This document shows, piece by piece, positions 10,301-18,026 of a stretch of 23,360 nucleotides of DNA. The notes below the pieces were generated by a model. The model saw nothing but the letters and a program-made list of their open reading frames with translations, searched no databases and was not told the DNA's origin. The number at the start of each line of letters is the position of its first letter. The first letter of the stretch is position 1. A program made the position numbers and the translations under genes. Source of the DNA: a virus; the IMG/VR virus record IMGVR_UViG_3300030060_003997, positions 4,019 to 27,378 of that record; one strand, 5' to 3'.

Positions 10301-13300
10301 CTGCTTGAAAATGCTGTACGAAAGAAGATATTCCCTAACACTGGTAATGAAACCTTCTACAACAACGCGCAACGACGATACGAAAACCTCTCCTCAGTTG
10401 GTCAAATGGAAGAGGCTGTTGCTGAGCTTATTAGATACGCAAGAAAAGATAAGTCACTTATCTCTGGCAAACCAAAGAACCTCATCAACCGAATGTTTAA
10501 TTTGTTTGAGCGAACAGGCAGCGCACTTAGAGGCACAGGCTTCCAAACGTTCGAGGATGTCCTTCAGAGGCTAGAGTCCGGCGAGATCGGTGCCAGAGAA
10601 CGGGGGCAGATTAGAACCCTGATGCTGCTTGAGAAGGGCTTACAGGCGGTGCCGGAGCGAGGCATAGGCCGAGAGATAGATGAGACATTTGATAAGGTAG
10701 CCCCGCTACCCGATGTGGTAGAAGAGGATCAAGAGGTTCTTGCAGAGGGCCAACCTGTCCCAGATATAGCAATGGCTAAGTCTTCTAGCCCGATAGAGGG
10801 GTTGGTAGAAAGAGCAAAGACAAAGTACGCAGACTATAACTCAGCAGTGGAAGAGGAGTTCTTTGGTAACTTCTGGCCCAAGGTCATGGCTGAGATCAAA
10901 GGCACGGTAGATCCAAGCAAGGTAAAGACCGCAGCCAAACGAGCAATCAGAGACGTTCAAACGTTTGTATCAAACAACCCCAAGTATTCAGATTACTACG
11001 CCGAGGATATGCGAGCGATCAAGGCCGCTCTCGAAGAAGAGTACGGCACCATCACCGACGATGACATGTTGTTTTATCAGGTTGCTAACGGCCTGACATC
11101 ACCAGCCACCGTGTTGTCGGCGAACGTAGGTGACGCTCTCAATCTGCTTGGTTTGTTTAAGCAAAAAGGCAACTTGAATGACATTGAGCTAGGGCTTAGT
11201 CCCAAAGGCAATCGGGTTGTAGCAAGCTCACCTTTCCAAATATCAGGCACCACTGCACCAACTAAAGCGATGTCGCTCAAGGTTTTTGATTCTTTAGTGC
11301 AGACATTCGCCAATGAACCCAACCCAGTTCAAGCTGCTGTTGACTATCTGCGTGAGGGTGTCACACCCAAAGAGCTTCAAGCGTTTAACAAAGAGATGGG
11401 ATACAAGAGCAACGTATCCGGCATGGGTGCCATCAAGTCGCTTGTGAAACAGGCAACGGGTCAAGACGAACTCATTCCAAGGATGTTTATCTTTGGCAAA
11501 AAGATTGGTTCATACACCCTGAACTTGACAGGTGACTCACGATACACAACCATTGACGTATGGGAATCTAGGTTTATACGCAGCTACTTCGAGGGCTTGT
11601 TTGAGAAGAACACTGGTGTCCCTGTCACGGTAGACGAAGACAAGTTATTTCAAGAATTCTCTACTATATTCAAGCAAGAGTACGACAAGATCTCAGGTAA
11701 GGCGAACGATCCAGCGTCACTGCAAGCGATGCGATGGTTCTACATGATCAACTCAGCAAAAGAAGCGGGATATCGAGGAGCATCTACCAATGAAACCATT
11801 TCAGAAATCACCAAACGACAACTCGAAAGGACTAGAAAAAGACGCAATGCAGGCAGGAACCTTAGCGATGCAACGCCTAATACAGAAATACTCGCGGCAA
11901 GAGTCGAGGAAAGCCAACAAGCAGCAGAAGAGTTCTCCAACCGCAATGCAGAAGGATCAATAGTACACGCAGCGGATCAAAACCCAGATGTTAAATTTGC
12001 AGTAGCTCAACAAGAAATGTTGGACGGTGCAACGCCGTTATCAATTCAATCCAACAGCCACACCCTTGGCAACAGATTCGTCTATCAGATACAAGACAAG
12101 CTTGTTGGCTTTAAGAATGTTGAAAAACAAATCAACGACTGGCGCAAAAGTGTCGGCCTAAAGGAACTGCCTGAGTCTGCGTCACCATACAGGGGCGAGG
12201 AAAGCGTTCCTGGTAAGATTGGTTTTGCCGGTAGAGAGTTTGAAGAGAACAGAAAGAGACCCCTTGCCAACAAGATAGCAGACCTCAAGCTTGATCTTGA
12301 TGAGATAGATGAGTTCCTTACCTTGCGTCACGCAATTGAGCGCAACAAAACTATCAGCCTAAGAGACCCGCAACGTGACCCAGAGACAAATCCAGGGTCT
12401 GGTTCTTTGAAGACGGGTGAAAAGCTTACCGATAGCTTTGTTAAAGATCGGATGAGAAACAAGTACGGCATGCAGTGGAGTGATGATACCGGCACATGGA
12501 GCGGCGGTAACAGCAGAGCCAAGAAGTTTTTGGATGTCGCAAGCGATCTTGACCAGATCGTTCGAGAAACAATGAACACCACAGTAGCTGGCGGGTTGAT
12601 CTCCAAAGAAAATGCCGATGTGATTAGCGATGCTTACAAATACTATGCCCCACTGAGGGGTAAAGAAATTGAAGATGACTACGCTGAGTCAGTTATTACC
12701 AGCAGCAGCTTGAGCACCAAGGGCAAAGAGACATTGAGAGCGATGGGCCGAGAGTCTGCCGCTCAATCCCCGCTTGGTCACATAATGCTCAACGCTGAAC
12801 GAGCGATTGTGCGTTCGATCAAGAACAAAGAGTTCGGACAAAGGCTTGTTAATCTAATCAAGTCATCACCCGATGATTCGTTCTGGCGCGTGATATCACC
12901 TGATGACCCAAGGATGTCGAGGGGCTTTGAGAAGAAGTTCACTTACGTTGGTAGTGATCCAGAGCTACAAGGGCAAAAGTTTACCGAGATACCAAAGGGA
13001 GCTAACCGCAAAGACTTCCTGCAACTGATTACCGTCAAGCCAGATTTCTTGTCACCAACAATGGACAGCGATTTGATCGGGGTGAAGATTGACGGTCAAC
13101 AGGTTTACGTTGAAATAACAGACAAGCGTATGCGTGATGCAATCATCTCGTTTGACGTGGGCACTGTTGACGGTTTGGTGCAGAAGTTCAGCGTAGTTAA
13201 CCGATGGTTGTCTATGGTCAATACATCTCTGAACCCTGAGTTTGTGATTGGTAACTTTTCGCGTGATGTTCAAACAGCAATCTTCAATATCCTTGGCGAA

Positions 13301-14929
13301 CAAGATATGTCGCAAGGTAAAGCGAAGGATCAAGCGTTAGTTCGCAAGGTTATGCTGGATGTTATCCCATCGATGGGTGTTTTCTATAAAGGTTTAAGAA
13401 GATACAACCCCAAGACTGGTAGCTTGACTGATGCGATCACAGGCATTAGCAGTAAAGACAAGGCTGATTTCCTTGAGTTTATGCAAGCTGGGGCAAAGGC
13501 TGATTGGTTTCACTCAAGACCGCCAGAGGATCAAGTCAAAACTATCAATTCCATGATTGAGATGGCTAATGGAACCTTCAAGGGCAACTTCAAGACTGGT
13601 TTCAATGCTGTAGCTAACTTCGTTGAAGACGCTAATTCGTCGGTAGAAAACGCTGTACGGCTTGCAACGTTCAAAGCATCAAGAGATGAGATGCTAAACG
13701 CTGGAGTGCCAAGGGATGAAGCGGTCAAGAGGGCGGCAAGCCTTGCAAAGAACCTGACCATTAACTTCAACCGAAAGGGTATGAAGGGTGACTTCCTAAA
13801 CTCGCTGTACTTGTTCTTCAACGCAAGCGTTCAAGGAACCGCCAACTTTGCTCGAGGTTTGTTTGGCCCTACCGGCAACCCATTTAGCAAAGAAGCCAGT
13901 CGAGTTAAGCAAGGTGCTGTAGGTGGGTTGATATTGATGGGTGCCCTTTCTGCCATGAGGGGTGAAGAGGAAAGCGAAGAGAATCCAAAGACAGGCAGAT
14001 CATATTATTCTGAGATACCTGACTACGTTAAAGAACGAAACATTGTCATCATGGCTGACAACGGCAAGAACTTTTATACCATACCGCTGCCGTATGGTTA
14101 CAACACGTTCCACGTCATGGGGCAAACCTCCTACGAAGTACTTAAAGGTAACGTGTCTCCAGCAAAAGGCTCTGCCGCTGTGCTAAGTGCGTTCGCTGGT
14201 TCGTTCTCTCCTGTAGGTTTTGGGCCAACATCCTTAGTTCCTACTATTGCTCAGCCCGGCGCTGAGCTTATGTCAAACGAGAACTTCTTTGGTTCCCCTA
14301 TATACAGAACCAACGTGGGTTTTGGCACAGAGTTGCCTGATTCCCAGATGCATATGGGTTCAACTAGGGCACCATTCATATATGTAGCTGACAAGTTGAA
14401 CTCGTTGTTTTATGGCAACGAGCAAGAGTCTGGACTAGTTGACGTGTCGCCCGACACGCTAGAGCACTTGACGGAGTTTATGTTCGGCGGCATGGGAACG
14501 TTTGGATTGAGAAACGCTGATGCTTTTGAAAAGTGGGCGAAGGGCGAGAAACTTCAATTACGTGAGATTCCTTTCGTTCGTCGTATCAAGGGTGAAACAG
14601 ATCTGCGTCAGAGCACTTCCGATTATTACGAGCGGCGCACTAAGATTCAACAGAAGGTTAGTCGGGTTGATGCTTTGCGTGGGCGAGAACGTGTTGAGTA
14701 TCGAAGAGAAAACCGTGCATTCCTAAATATGGCTGACACTCTGAAAGAAACAGAAAGAGAACTACAAGCTTTGAGGAAGCGACGTGCTCAAGCACGGGAG
14801 GATGCGCTTGAATCGCCACAAGCTGCATTGAAGGCTGCTCGAGTTGAGAAGAATATGTACGACGAGATTGCAGAAGAGCAAGCTAGATTCAACAAGCTAT
14901 ATGATCGGAAGGTTGGCAGAACCAAGTAA
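7394..14929 (+). CDS. Giant polyvalent virion protein with metallopeptidase-like and LPD38-like domains, 2511 aa
   Basis: The N-terminus (REQYPQYDDISDYDLATNLYDTFYDG) is a short module common at the start of phage giant proteins. Residues 137-230 are Gly/Ala-rich and hydrophobic, possibly membrane-active. Residues 951-955 are HEVVH, preceded by AEILD and followed about 50 residues later by EEAVAELIRYA, which together look like a zincin metallopeptidase site (HExxH plus a downstream Glu). A region near 1630-1760 (DEIDEFLTLRHAIERN) and residues about 1930-2330 (NPEFVIGNFSRDVQTAIFN, later NLTINFNRKG and FLNASVQGTANFARGLF) resemble the large polyvalent protein domains described by Iyer and colleagues, notably LPD38. 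The last 100 residues are charged coiled coil. Known polyvalent proteins are thought to be delivered with phage DNA and act early in the host. It is the last gene of the operon. Confidence 0.8.
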   Translation: MSQLARFREQYPQYDDISDYDLATNLYDTFYDGKIDKSDYFQQLGINQAYEEMSTAEYALGLPSELLAAPVRGLGKGLLSAGAGLAHIADAGTNLVGLEDLIDSGEENEIVRLANEGKRAIDSAIGVDEAYKDSYAVKVGEALGSIASFAIPGFGVAKAAGTLGASAKAAGALGSGSTIAAGSGFGADDQAQRIEQSRARGIDVDQSTADKSILFGGIVGGFEAFTPLSVLKKIRGIKEPQQRLEALDAQRRQAIDAGDELLAANLMSQQIRLSKEVSRVMTGMDRVRSSLSTGMKEGIQEAANSLAQDAIQYGMYDDNIEVGDTLWDDFTVGFGAGTLVDGISVGVANRRNKIVQSSLEEKEGELRKQEEALTEIYYEEAEKARRQAEVDARLGKEFDYQQELEAGAVPTREQQIAAINASARGGDPFNPQQQLDPNVGVYGQTSDTETNKFIGKAYASQIARDAALNEGIFPDAGSFQIVTEQVSSPEGVRNEYKVVHSINGQEYGTSAVDYEAAAHLASNLNQELINRNITNSVIDSLDLTPEPYTPEQSASLFSVGQKLLRPQGHTVTAEVLNEAARTTSGVGSPYVEGISIDALHRQQYGVPPLTDRGQKIYKPLSNMTAAQKINFDRRQNGLPEKTEFTLEEAKSVLGDSYPRVFDVLVGVKEPVAPEGLTDFGSVGASVARSRQEYQDDRATKAEIKQVLESKNIATDVDSPQMAYAFEQIVNESDISKMSPSQRLFLVSELKKLPIVPGDAAVSLPDFRPKPFTRTQYNDALAFVRETGDGTIENIQSQLADVVSEKRKRVVATALQKALKDSGVVQSDGTVPEMARLPSPPPVPEFETEPYQEDVSEEAQNLQNKLSETLKGFGLDDVRLRILDILKYGPVTRDGQLILQGEPIEDAAIQEALGYYNRSPKTVFLAIDRANQMARDDSPEAREAALAEILDHEVVHAVRGLDLWKDDEWRLLENAVRKKIFPNTGNETFYNNAQRRYENLSSVGQMEEAVAELIRYARKDKSLISGKPKNLINRMFNLFERTGSALRGTGFQTFEDVLQRLESGEIGARERGQIRTLMLLEKGLQAVPERGIGREIDETFDKVAPLPDVVEEDQEVLAEGQPVPDIAMAKSSSPIEGLVERAKTKYADYNSAVEEEFFGNFWPKVMAEIKGTVDPSKVKTAAKRAIRDVQTFVSNNPKYSDYYAEDMRAIKAALEEEYGTITDDDMLFYQVANGLTSPATVLSANVGDALNLLGLFKQKGNLNDIELGLSPKGNRVVASSPFQISGTTAPTKAMSLKVFDSLVQTFANEPNPVQAAVDYLREGVTPKELQAFNKEMGYKSNVSGMGAIKSLVKQATGQDELIPRMFIFGKKIGSYTLNLTGDSRYTTIDVWESRFIRSYFEGLFEKNTGVPVTVDEDKLFQEFSTIFKQEYDKISGKANDPASLQAMRWFYMINSAKEAGYRGASTNETISEITKRQLERTRKRRNAGRNLSDATPNTEILAARVEESQQAAEEFSNRNAEGSIVHAADQNPDVKFAVAQQEMLDGATPLSIQSNSHTLGNRFVYQIQDKLVGFKNVEKQINDWRKSVGLKELPESASPYRGEESVPGKIGFAGREFEENRKRPLANKIADLKLDLDEIDEFLTLRHAIERNKTISLRDPQRDPETNPGSGSLKTGEKLTDSFVKDRMRNKYGMQWSDDTGTWSGGNSRAKKFLDVASDLDQIVRETMNTTVAGGLISKENADVISDAYKYYAPLRGKEIEDDYAESVITSSSLSTKGKETLRAMGRESAAQSPLGHIMLNAERAIVRSIKNKEFGQRLVNLIKSSPDDSFWRVISPDDPRMSRGFEKKFTYVGSDPELQGQKFTEIPKGANRKDFLQLITVKPDFLSPTMDSDLIGVKIDGQQVYVEITDKRMRDAIISFDVGTVDGLVQKFSVVNRWLSMVNTSLNPEFVIGNFSRDVQTAIFNILGEQDMSQGKAKDQALVRKVMLDVIPSMGVFYKGLRRYNPKTGSLTDAITGISSKDKADFLEFMQAGAKADWFHSRPPEDQVKTINSMIEMANGTFKGNFKTGFNAVANFVEDANSSVENAVRLATFKASRDEMLNAGVPRDEAVKRAASLAKNLTINFNRKGMKGDFLNSLYLFFNASVQGTANFARGLFGPTGNPFSKEASRVKQGAVGGLILMGALSAMRGEEESEENPKTGRSYYSEIPDYVKERNIVIMADNGKNFYTIPLPYGYNTFHVMGQTSYEVLKGNVSPAKGSAAVLSAFAGSFSPVGFGPTSLVPTIAQPGAELMSNENFFGSPIYRTNVGFGTELPDSQMHMGSTRAPFIYVADKLNSLFYGNEQESGLVDVSPDTLEHLTEFMFGGMGTFGLRNADAFEKWAKGEKLQLREIPFVRRIKGETDLRQSTSDYYERRTKIQQKVSRVDALRGRERVEYRRENRAFLNMADTLKETERELQALRKRRAQAREDALESPQAALKAARVEKNMYDEIAEEQARFNKLYDRKVGRTK

Positions 14930-15115
14930 TCAGTCATTGGGATTCCAGCAGCCGACTGTCTCTATCCTGTATTCAAGTCCAGTGTAATCGCATAACCAAG
15001 AGCACACGGTGTCGCCATCTTCGTTGGTGTACTGGTCAACCAAACGCCACTGATGAACGTGCGGATGCGCCAAGGGTAATACTGCCAGCAAGACAAATAA
15101 GGTTACGAGTCGCAC
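14930..15115 (-). CDS. Small secreted or membrane-anchored protein, 61 aa
   Basis: I choose the GTG at 15115 because AAGGAG lies about five bases upstream; a longer open frame to 15190 lacks such support. The product begins MRLVTLFVLLAVLPLAHPH, a signal-peptide or single membrane-helix sequence, followed by about 40 polar residues with two cysteines close together (DTVCSWLCDY) and a third near the end (VGCWNPND). It may be periplasmic. Its reading frame overlaps the end of the zinc-ribbon gene by 13 bases. Its TGA stop occupies 14930-14932, directly abutting the last base of the giant gene on the other strand. No family recognised. Confidence 0.6.
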   Translation of the reverse strand: MRLVTLFVLLAVLPLAHPHVHQWRLVDQYTNEDGDTVCSWLCDYTGLEYRIETVGCWNPND

Positions 15116-15243
15116 ACCTTCTCCTTCTTTTCTTTTGTTCTGAATCGTAGGTCTGTAATCAGCAATGACCCAGACCCACACGACGGACACCTGTGTGGGA
15201 AGTTTTTAACGTAGCCCTTATGGTCACAGTCAAAGCACTTCAT
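15103..15243 (-). CDS. Zinc-ribbon mini-protein, 46 aa
   Basis: This short frame lies in what would otherwise be a gap. It encodes MKCFDCDHKGYVKNF, then HRCPSCGSGSLL and a basic tail. Cysteines 3, 6, 19 and 22 form two CxxC knuckles 13 residues apart, the geometry of a small zinc ribbon. The ATG lies seven bases after the stop of the upstream gene, which allows translational coupling although no strong ribosome binding site is present. The end overlaps the next gene's GTG. Such mini-ribbons are common in phages, usually with unknown roles; nucleic-acid or protein binding is an inference. The cysteine pattern makes a real gene likely. Confidence 0.65.
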   Translation of the reverse strand: MKCFDCDHKGYVKNFPHRCPSCGSGSLLITDLRFRTKEKKEKVCDS

Positions 15244-15250
15244 ATGCCAG

Positions 15251-15619
15251 TTATCTATTTTCAAAGTAACTCGGTGTTAGTTCTGGTAGTTCTGTTGCCG
15301 GTCTATCCACGCTTTTGAGTTCCCGTGTCCTGAAAAATCCCTCATGCTTTGGATACATCCGCATGAAACGACGGGCGTAGAAAGCACGATAATTGTTGTT
15401 GAGTTTGAACTGATCCTCACCGTTTCCACCCTCATCTTTTTCCCACCGTATCCGCTCGAATATGGCGTTGACGCTGTAGTTCGGGTAACCCTTGCGAATC
15501 ATCGTGAAGGTGAAATGCACGAACAGTTGCCACACCTCAGGGTGCGCGTTGTGAAACGCTTGGCACTGCTCGCGCATCTCTTCATGCCGATTACCAGGAT
15601 GGCTAGAAAGGGATGTCAT
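15251..15619 (-). CDS. Conserved phage protein, 122 aa
   Basis: The open frame runs upstream to 15799, but that part lies antiparallel in frame to the SSB-like gene and looks like a shadow. I start at ATG 15619, overlapping the SSB-like stop by 17 bases. Residues 20-95 have a distinctive pattern: AFHNAHPEVWQLFVHFTFTMI, then GYPNYSVNAIFERIRWEKD, then FKLNNNYRAFYARRFMRMYP and GFFRTRE. I recall this pattern in a widespread phage and prophage protein without an assigned function. It is aromatic-rich and probably helical. Placement between SSB and a zinc ribbon in a recombination operon suggests a DNA-metabolism accessory role, which is only an inference. Confidence 0.7.
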   Translation of the reverse strand: MTSLSSHPGNRHEEMREQCQAFHNAHPEVWQLFVHFTFTMIRKGYPNYSVNAIFERIRWEKDEGGNGEDQFKLNNNYRAFYARRFMRMYPKHEGFFRTRELKSVDRPATELPELTPSYFENR

Positions 15620-15941
15620 CTTCAAAGTCATCAAAGCTATTCGACTGTGGGGCTGATGGTGGTGGAGGGGGTGGAGGGGGAGGCGTAGGCGCTTCCTGCT
15701 TATCTCTTGGCTTCTCCACCTCCAACTGTAGACCGATATAGTCGCCGTTGTCGTTTTGATTTTTCCATCCGGCGAGCCTAGCTTCCACAGTCTCGGCACC
15801 CGCTTTGAAGTGTTCTACTAAAAGTCTGCCTTGTGCCGCCGTAATAGTTACTGGCCCTCTCCAGTAGGGATGTTTGGCGGTCTCCCTTCTGTCGTTAATG
15901 AACAAGCCTCCCTTACTCTTTTCGCTTCCATAATCCGCCAT
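15603..15941 (-). CDS. SSB-like protein with acidic C-terminal tip, 112 aa
   Basis: The ATG at 15941 has AGGAG seven bases upstream and shares one base with the preceding stop (TAATG). Residues 1-78 look beta-rich (GLFIND, WRGPVTITAAQGRLLVEHF, ARLAGWKNQNDNGDYIGLQLEVE), compatible with an OB-type fold, and the GWKN-dGdYigL stretch recalls DUF736-like proteins. A linker follows with nine prolines in a row (87-95). The end is NSFDDFEDDIPF. An acidic tail ending D-D-I-P-F is the hallmark of SSB proteins, where it recruits host repair and replication partners. The OB domain is too diverged to classify by eye, so the call rests on tail, size and its location beside an annealase and a nuclease. Confidence 0.7.
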   Translation of the reverse strand: MADYGSEKSKGGLFINDRRETAKHPYWRGPVTITAAQGRLLVEHFKAGAETVEARLAGWKNQNDNGDYIGLQLEVEKPRDKQEAPTPPPPPPPPPSAPQSNSFDDFEDDIPF

Positions 15942-16606
15942 TACTTTGCTCCTTTTTCTATGGCTTCTTTTTTCGCAGTGAACGCTGACTTCAGTTCTGA
16001 ATACAGATCTGGGTACAGTGACTGCACGTTTGTAATCTCTGCTTGATTGTTTGACCAATAGCTTCGCAGACCATCGACTGTCTCGTTGGTAGCAAGAAGC
16101 TCAATACATCCTTTGCAAAAAGCTTGCGCCTGAGCTTGGGTCAAAGCAGGCTCCTCAACCACTTCTTGAACGGGGGTGGGTGGATTCTCTGGTTGAGCGT
16201 TTACATGAGCAGGTCTGGTTTCTTTAAACTCATCCGCCTCATCTTCGCTATAGACATCACCATGCAACCCGACAAGCTTGAGGATCACTCGATCCTTGGC
16301 TCGCTTTTCCGCCATCGCAAATGGATAACTGTTCTTGTTGTTGTAGGGTGCCGCCTCACCGATGCTCCATTCGGATAGCTCACCCATCCTGCCTGTTACC
16401 AGCACCACTACTTCTTTTGCTGATACGTTCGCGGTCAGTATCTGTGGTGTATCGAACACTACCTTGCGGTGTGCAGCCACCTTTTCCAAAGCTTTGTGCA
16501 GCAGCACATAAGTGCCGTGACAATCCCACCCCGCTTGTTGTGGGGTCAGCCCTATCTCATTAAGTACCTCACCCACCTTCGCGGGTACGTTGTGTTTCTT
16601 CGTCAT
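15941..16606 (-). CDS. Erf/Rad52-like single-strand annealing protein, 221 aa
   Basis: ATG 16606 has AAAGGAG about eight bases upstream and is chosen over a longer frame to 16678. Residues 35-128 carry the expected arrangement for Erf/Rad52-type annealases: an early helix (LHKALEKVAAH), strands (KEVVVLVTGRM, SEWSIGEA), and the conserved helix SYPFAMAEKRAKDRVILKLVG ending in DVYSEDEADEF. The 'P-xAMAEkRAkdR-ilkl-G' segment is the strongest sign. Residues 130-155 are a Pro/Glu linker, followed by a helical C-terminal domain. The nuclease gene lies upstream and the SSB gene downstream, the usual recombination partners. It would anneal complementary single strands during phage recombination. Assignment to Erf rather than another Rad52-superfamily branch is uncertain. 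Confidence 0.55.
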   Translation of the reverse strand: MTKKHNVPAKVGEVLNEIGLTPQQAGWDCHGTYVLLHKALEKVAAHRKVVFDTPQILTANVSAKEVVVLVTGRMGELSEWSIGEAAPYNNKNSYPFAMAEKRAKDRVILKLVGLHGDVYSEDEADEFKETRPAHVNAQPENPPTPVQEVVEEPALTQAQAQAFCKGCIELLATNETVDGLRSYWSNNQAEITNVQSLYPDLYSELKSAFTAKKEAIEKGAK

Positions 16607-16607
16607 A

Positions 16608-16895
16608 TTAGCCACTCCTTTGGCTTGAGAACGGATGCACAAAGTATCCTGAAAGGTCAGAGCGAAATTGCTTCGCATTGATCCCGTACTCCCGTTCGAT
16701 TTCTGATTCGATGAAGGTCACAAGCTCTAGTGGTTCGAGCGAATCGAACATCTTGAACTCCATCTCCACTATCGGGCCTTTTGCCCAAGTAAATGCCACC
16801 ACCCCTGATTGAGGCACCATCTTCAGTTGAGGTATCTGAGTGATACTCCAAATCCCCACCATCTTCTCGAAGACAGTCTTATCGGTCTCAATCAT
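16608..16895 (-). CDS. Hypothetical protein between nuclease and annealase, 95 aa
   Basis: The ATG at 16895 overlaps the nuclease stop (ATGA) and has AGGAG six bases upstream. The stop lies one base before the annealase start. The sequence has alternating strands (VGIWSITQI, GVVAFTWAKG, VEMEFKMF) followed by a helix (ELVTFIESEIEREYG), giving a small alpha/beta protein with an acidic character. No motif or family recognised. Tight coupling between nuclease and annealase genes suggests that it works with them. Confidence 0.7.
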   Translation of the reverse strand: MIETDKTVFEKMVGIWSITQIPQLKMVPQSGVVAFTWAKGPIVEMEFKMFDSLEPLELVTFIESEIEREYGINAKQFRSDLSGYFVHPFSSQRSG

Positions 16896-17752
16896 TGTTG
16901 CTCCTGCCACTGGTCACAAAAATCAGCGACACGACACCAGTTACCAGCACACCTTGTGTACTCGCCTAGCCTGTGTTCGACGTGATGCTTGTTATCCAGT
17001 TCGTTGTCTTTGATGTAGGACTCTGCGTCCTCTAGTGAATCCAATACCCGTACTGCACGTTTGTTAGTGCCCTTCTTCACTGCGTAGGTAGATGGCTTTG
17101 TCCATCGTTCTTCGTCTGTGCAATCAGGGAGCCGGTCATCCACAAGGTTGCGGAACTCGGCATCTTTGTGCAGTTCGATCCTGTGATCCATGAAAGCGTC
17201 TTGTTTCTCATCGCTCCACATGGATATATCTAGGGTAGCAATCGGTGCCTGGGGGTAGTCGGGGCTTGCCTCTGCCTGCCGCCGGTTCCAATCTCTCATC
17301 ACCGCGATGATGCTGAGCTTCTTGGAATGTACGCCCTTGGCATGCCGCATCAACCATGCGTAAGCATTAAGCTGATACTCCCATTCCACCTTGTCGTGGA
17401 TCACTGCCCACACTGATGTGCATTTGTAATCACTGGGGCCATCAGCGTCTTGCAGATCTATTGCACCTGAGATCACCCACCCATCGACCTCTACGAACAA
17501 CCGCTCTTCACTAATCACGTCCTCGCCGGAGTGATCTTCAAAGACCTTGTGTACCGCAGTGCCAAGTACACTCCAAAGCTTTTCACTGATGTCCTCTTCC
17601 AAGGAGTCCCAGTGTCTTTCTCTGAGTATGCGTACTCGAGGTGAGTCAATCAGTTGAGTTACGGATCTGTGGCTCTTCCCACGGGTGTAATCATCACGGC
17701 TCAGAGCCTTGACGATAGGTGCCGCCAGATTGTGATGGTTCGTCACCTTCAC
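16892..17752 (-). CDS. Cas4/RecB-type PD-(D/E)XK nuclease with Fe-S cysteines, 286 aa
   Basis: The start is GTG 17752 with an AGGGG site about eight bases upstream. Motifs in order are GTAVHKVFE (H68), SGAIDL (D99), SDYKCTS (D108, K110) and YQLNAYAW (Q127), which is the RecB/Cas4 nuclease core. The C-terminus carries RCAGNWCRVADFC (C268, C273, C279), and C211 could be the fourth ligand, as in AddB/Cas4-type 4Fe-4S nucleases, although those usually place the first cysteine nearer the N-terminus. The enzyme would resect DNA ends to give single strands for the annealase and SSB encoded just downstream. The gene's first 59 bases are overlapped by the upstream frame. Confidence 0.8.
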   Translation of the reverse strand: MKVTNHHNLAAPIVKALSRDDYTRGKSHRSVTQLIDSPRVRILRERHWDSLEEDISEKLWSVLGTAVHKVFEDHSGEDVISEERLFVEVDGWVISGAIDLQDADGPSDYKCTSVWAVIHDKVEWEYQLNAYAWLMRHAKGVHSKKLSIIAVMRDWNRRQAEASPDYPQAPIATLDISMWSDEKQDAFMDHRIELHKDAEFRNLVDDRLPDCTDEERWTKPSTYAVKKGTNKRAVRVLDSLEDAESYIKDNELDNKHHVEHRLGEYTRCAGNWCRVADFCDQWQEQQ

Positions 17753-18026
17753 GGTTTGGCCCCTTTTTGCAGTATACGCGCACGACCAATTCGTGATCGA
17801 CGTATTGTTTGCCGATAAAGAACTCTCTTTGCGGCGGATTCTCCGCTTTGATTAGATACCGTTTGTAGGCTGATCGGATGGCGTCGGACTTCCGTTTTAA
17901 AGAGTCCTCGGTTACGGGGATGTCGTATGCGTCTTTGTAAAACATTTGATCCCACGGTATGGTTGGGATTGACTCCCTTGGTTCCCGCAGCTGCATGTCC
18001 ACGTTCTTTTTGATTTCTAAAGTCAT
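17694..18026 (-). CDS. Small phage protein upstream of the nuclease, 110 aa
   Basis: ATG 18026 has AGGAG three bases upstream. The product contains IPWDQMFYKDAYDIPV, then a basic helix (KRKSDAIRSAYKRYL), then REFFIGKQYVDHELVVRVYCKK. That order (P-W/F-x-x-M near a D-x-y-x-I/V-P, a helix, then a strand ending in a V-R-V-y/w) matches a common small phage family of unknown role. Family members usually end right after the last strand. Here the frame continues about 20 low-complexity residues into the nuclease gene, which is odd. A -1 slip at 17760-17766 would instead end translation at 17749, flush with the nuclease GTG. Possibly a regulator or DNA-metabolism accessory. Confidence 0.6.
   Translation of the reverse strand: MTLEIKKNVDMQLREPRESIPTIPWDQMFYKDAYDIPVTEDSLKRKSDAIRSAYKRYLIKAENPPQREFFIGKQYVDHELVVRVYCKKGPNREGDEPSQSGGTYRQGSEP

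Noticed and set aside
10251-10574. Plus-strand frame of 107 codons inside the giant gene
   Set aside because: Out-of-frame shadow over the HExxH region; no natural composition or start signal.
15344-15688. Plus-strand frame of 114 codons
   Set aside because: Entirely opposite two well-supported leftward genes and without any motif or ribosome binding site.
15620-15799. Upstream extension of the 122-aa gene
   Set aside because: The extension is Arg/His/Pro-rich and lies over the SSB-like gene in another frame; ATG 15619 gives the natural protein.
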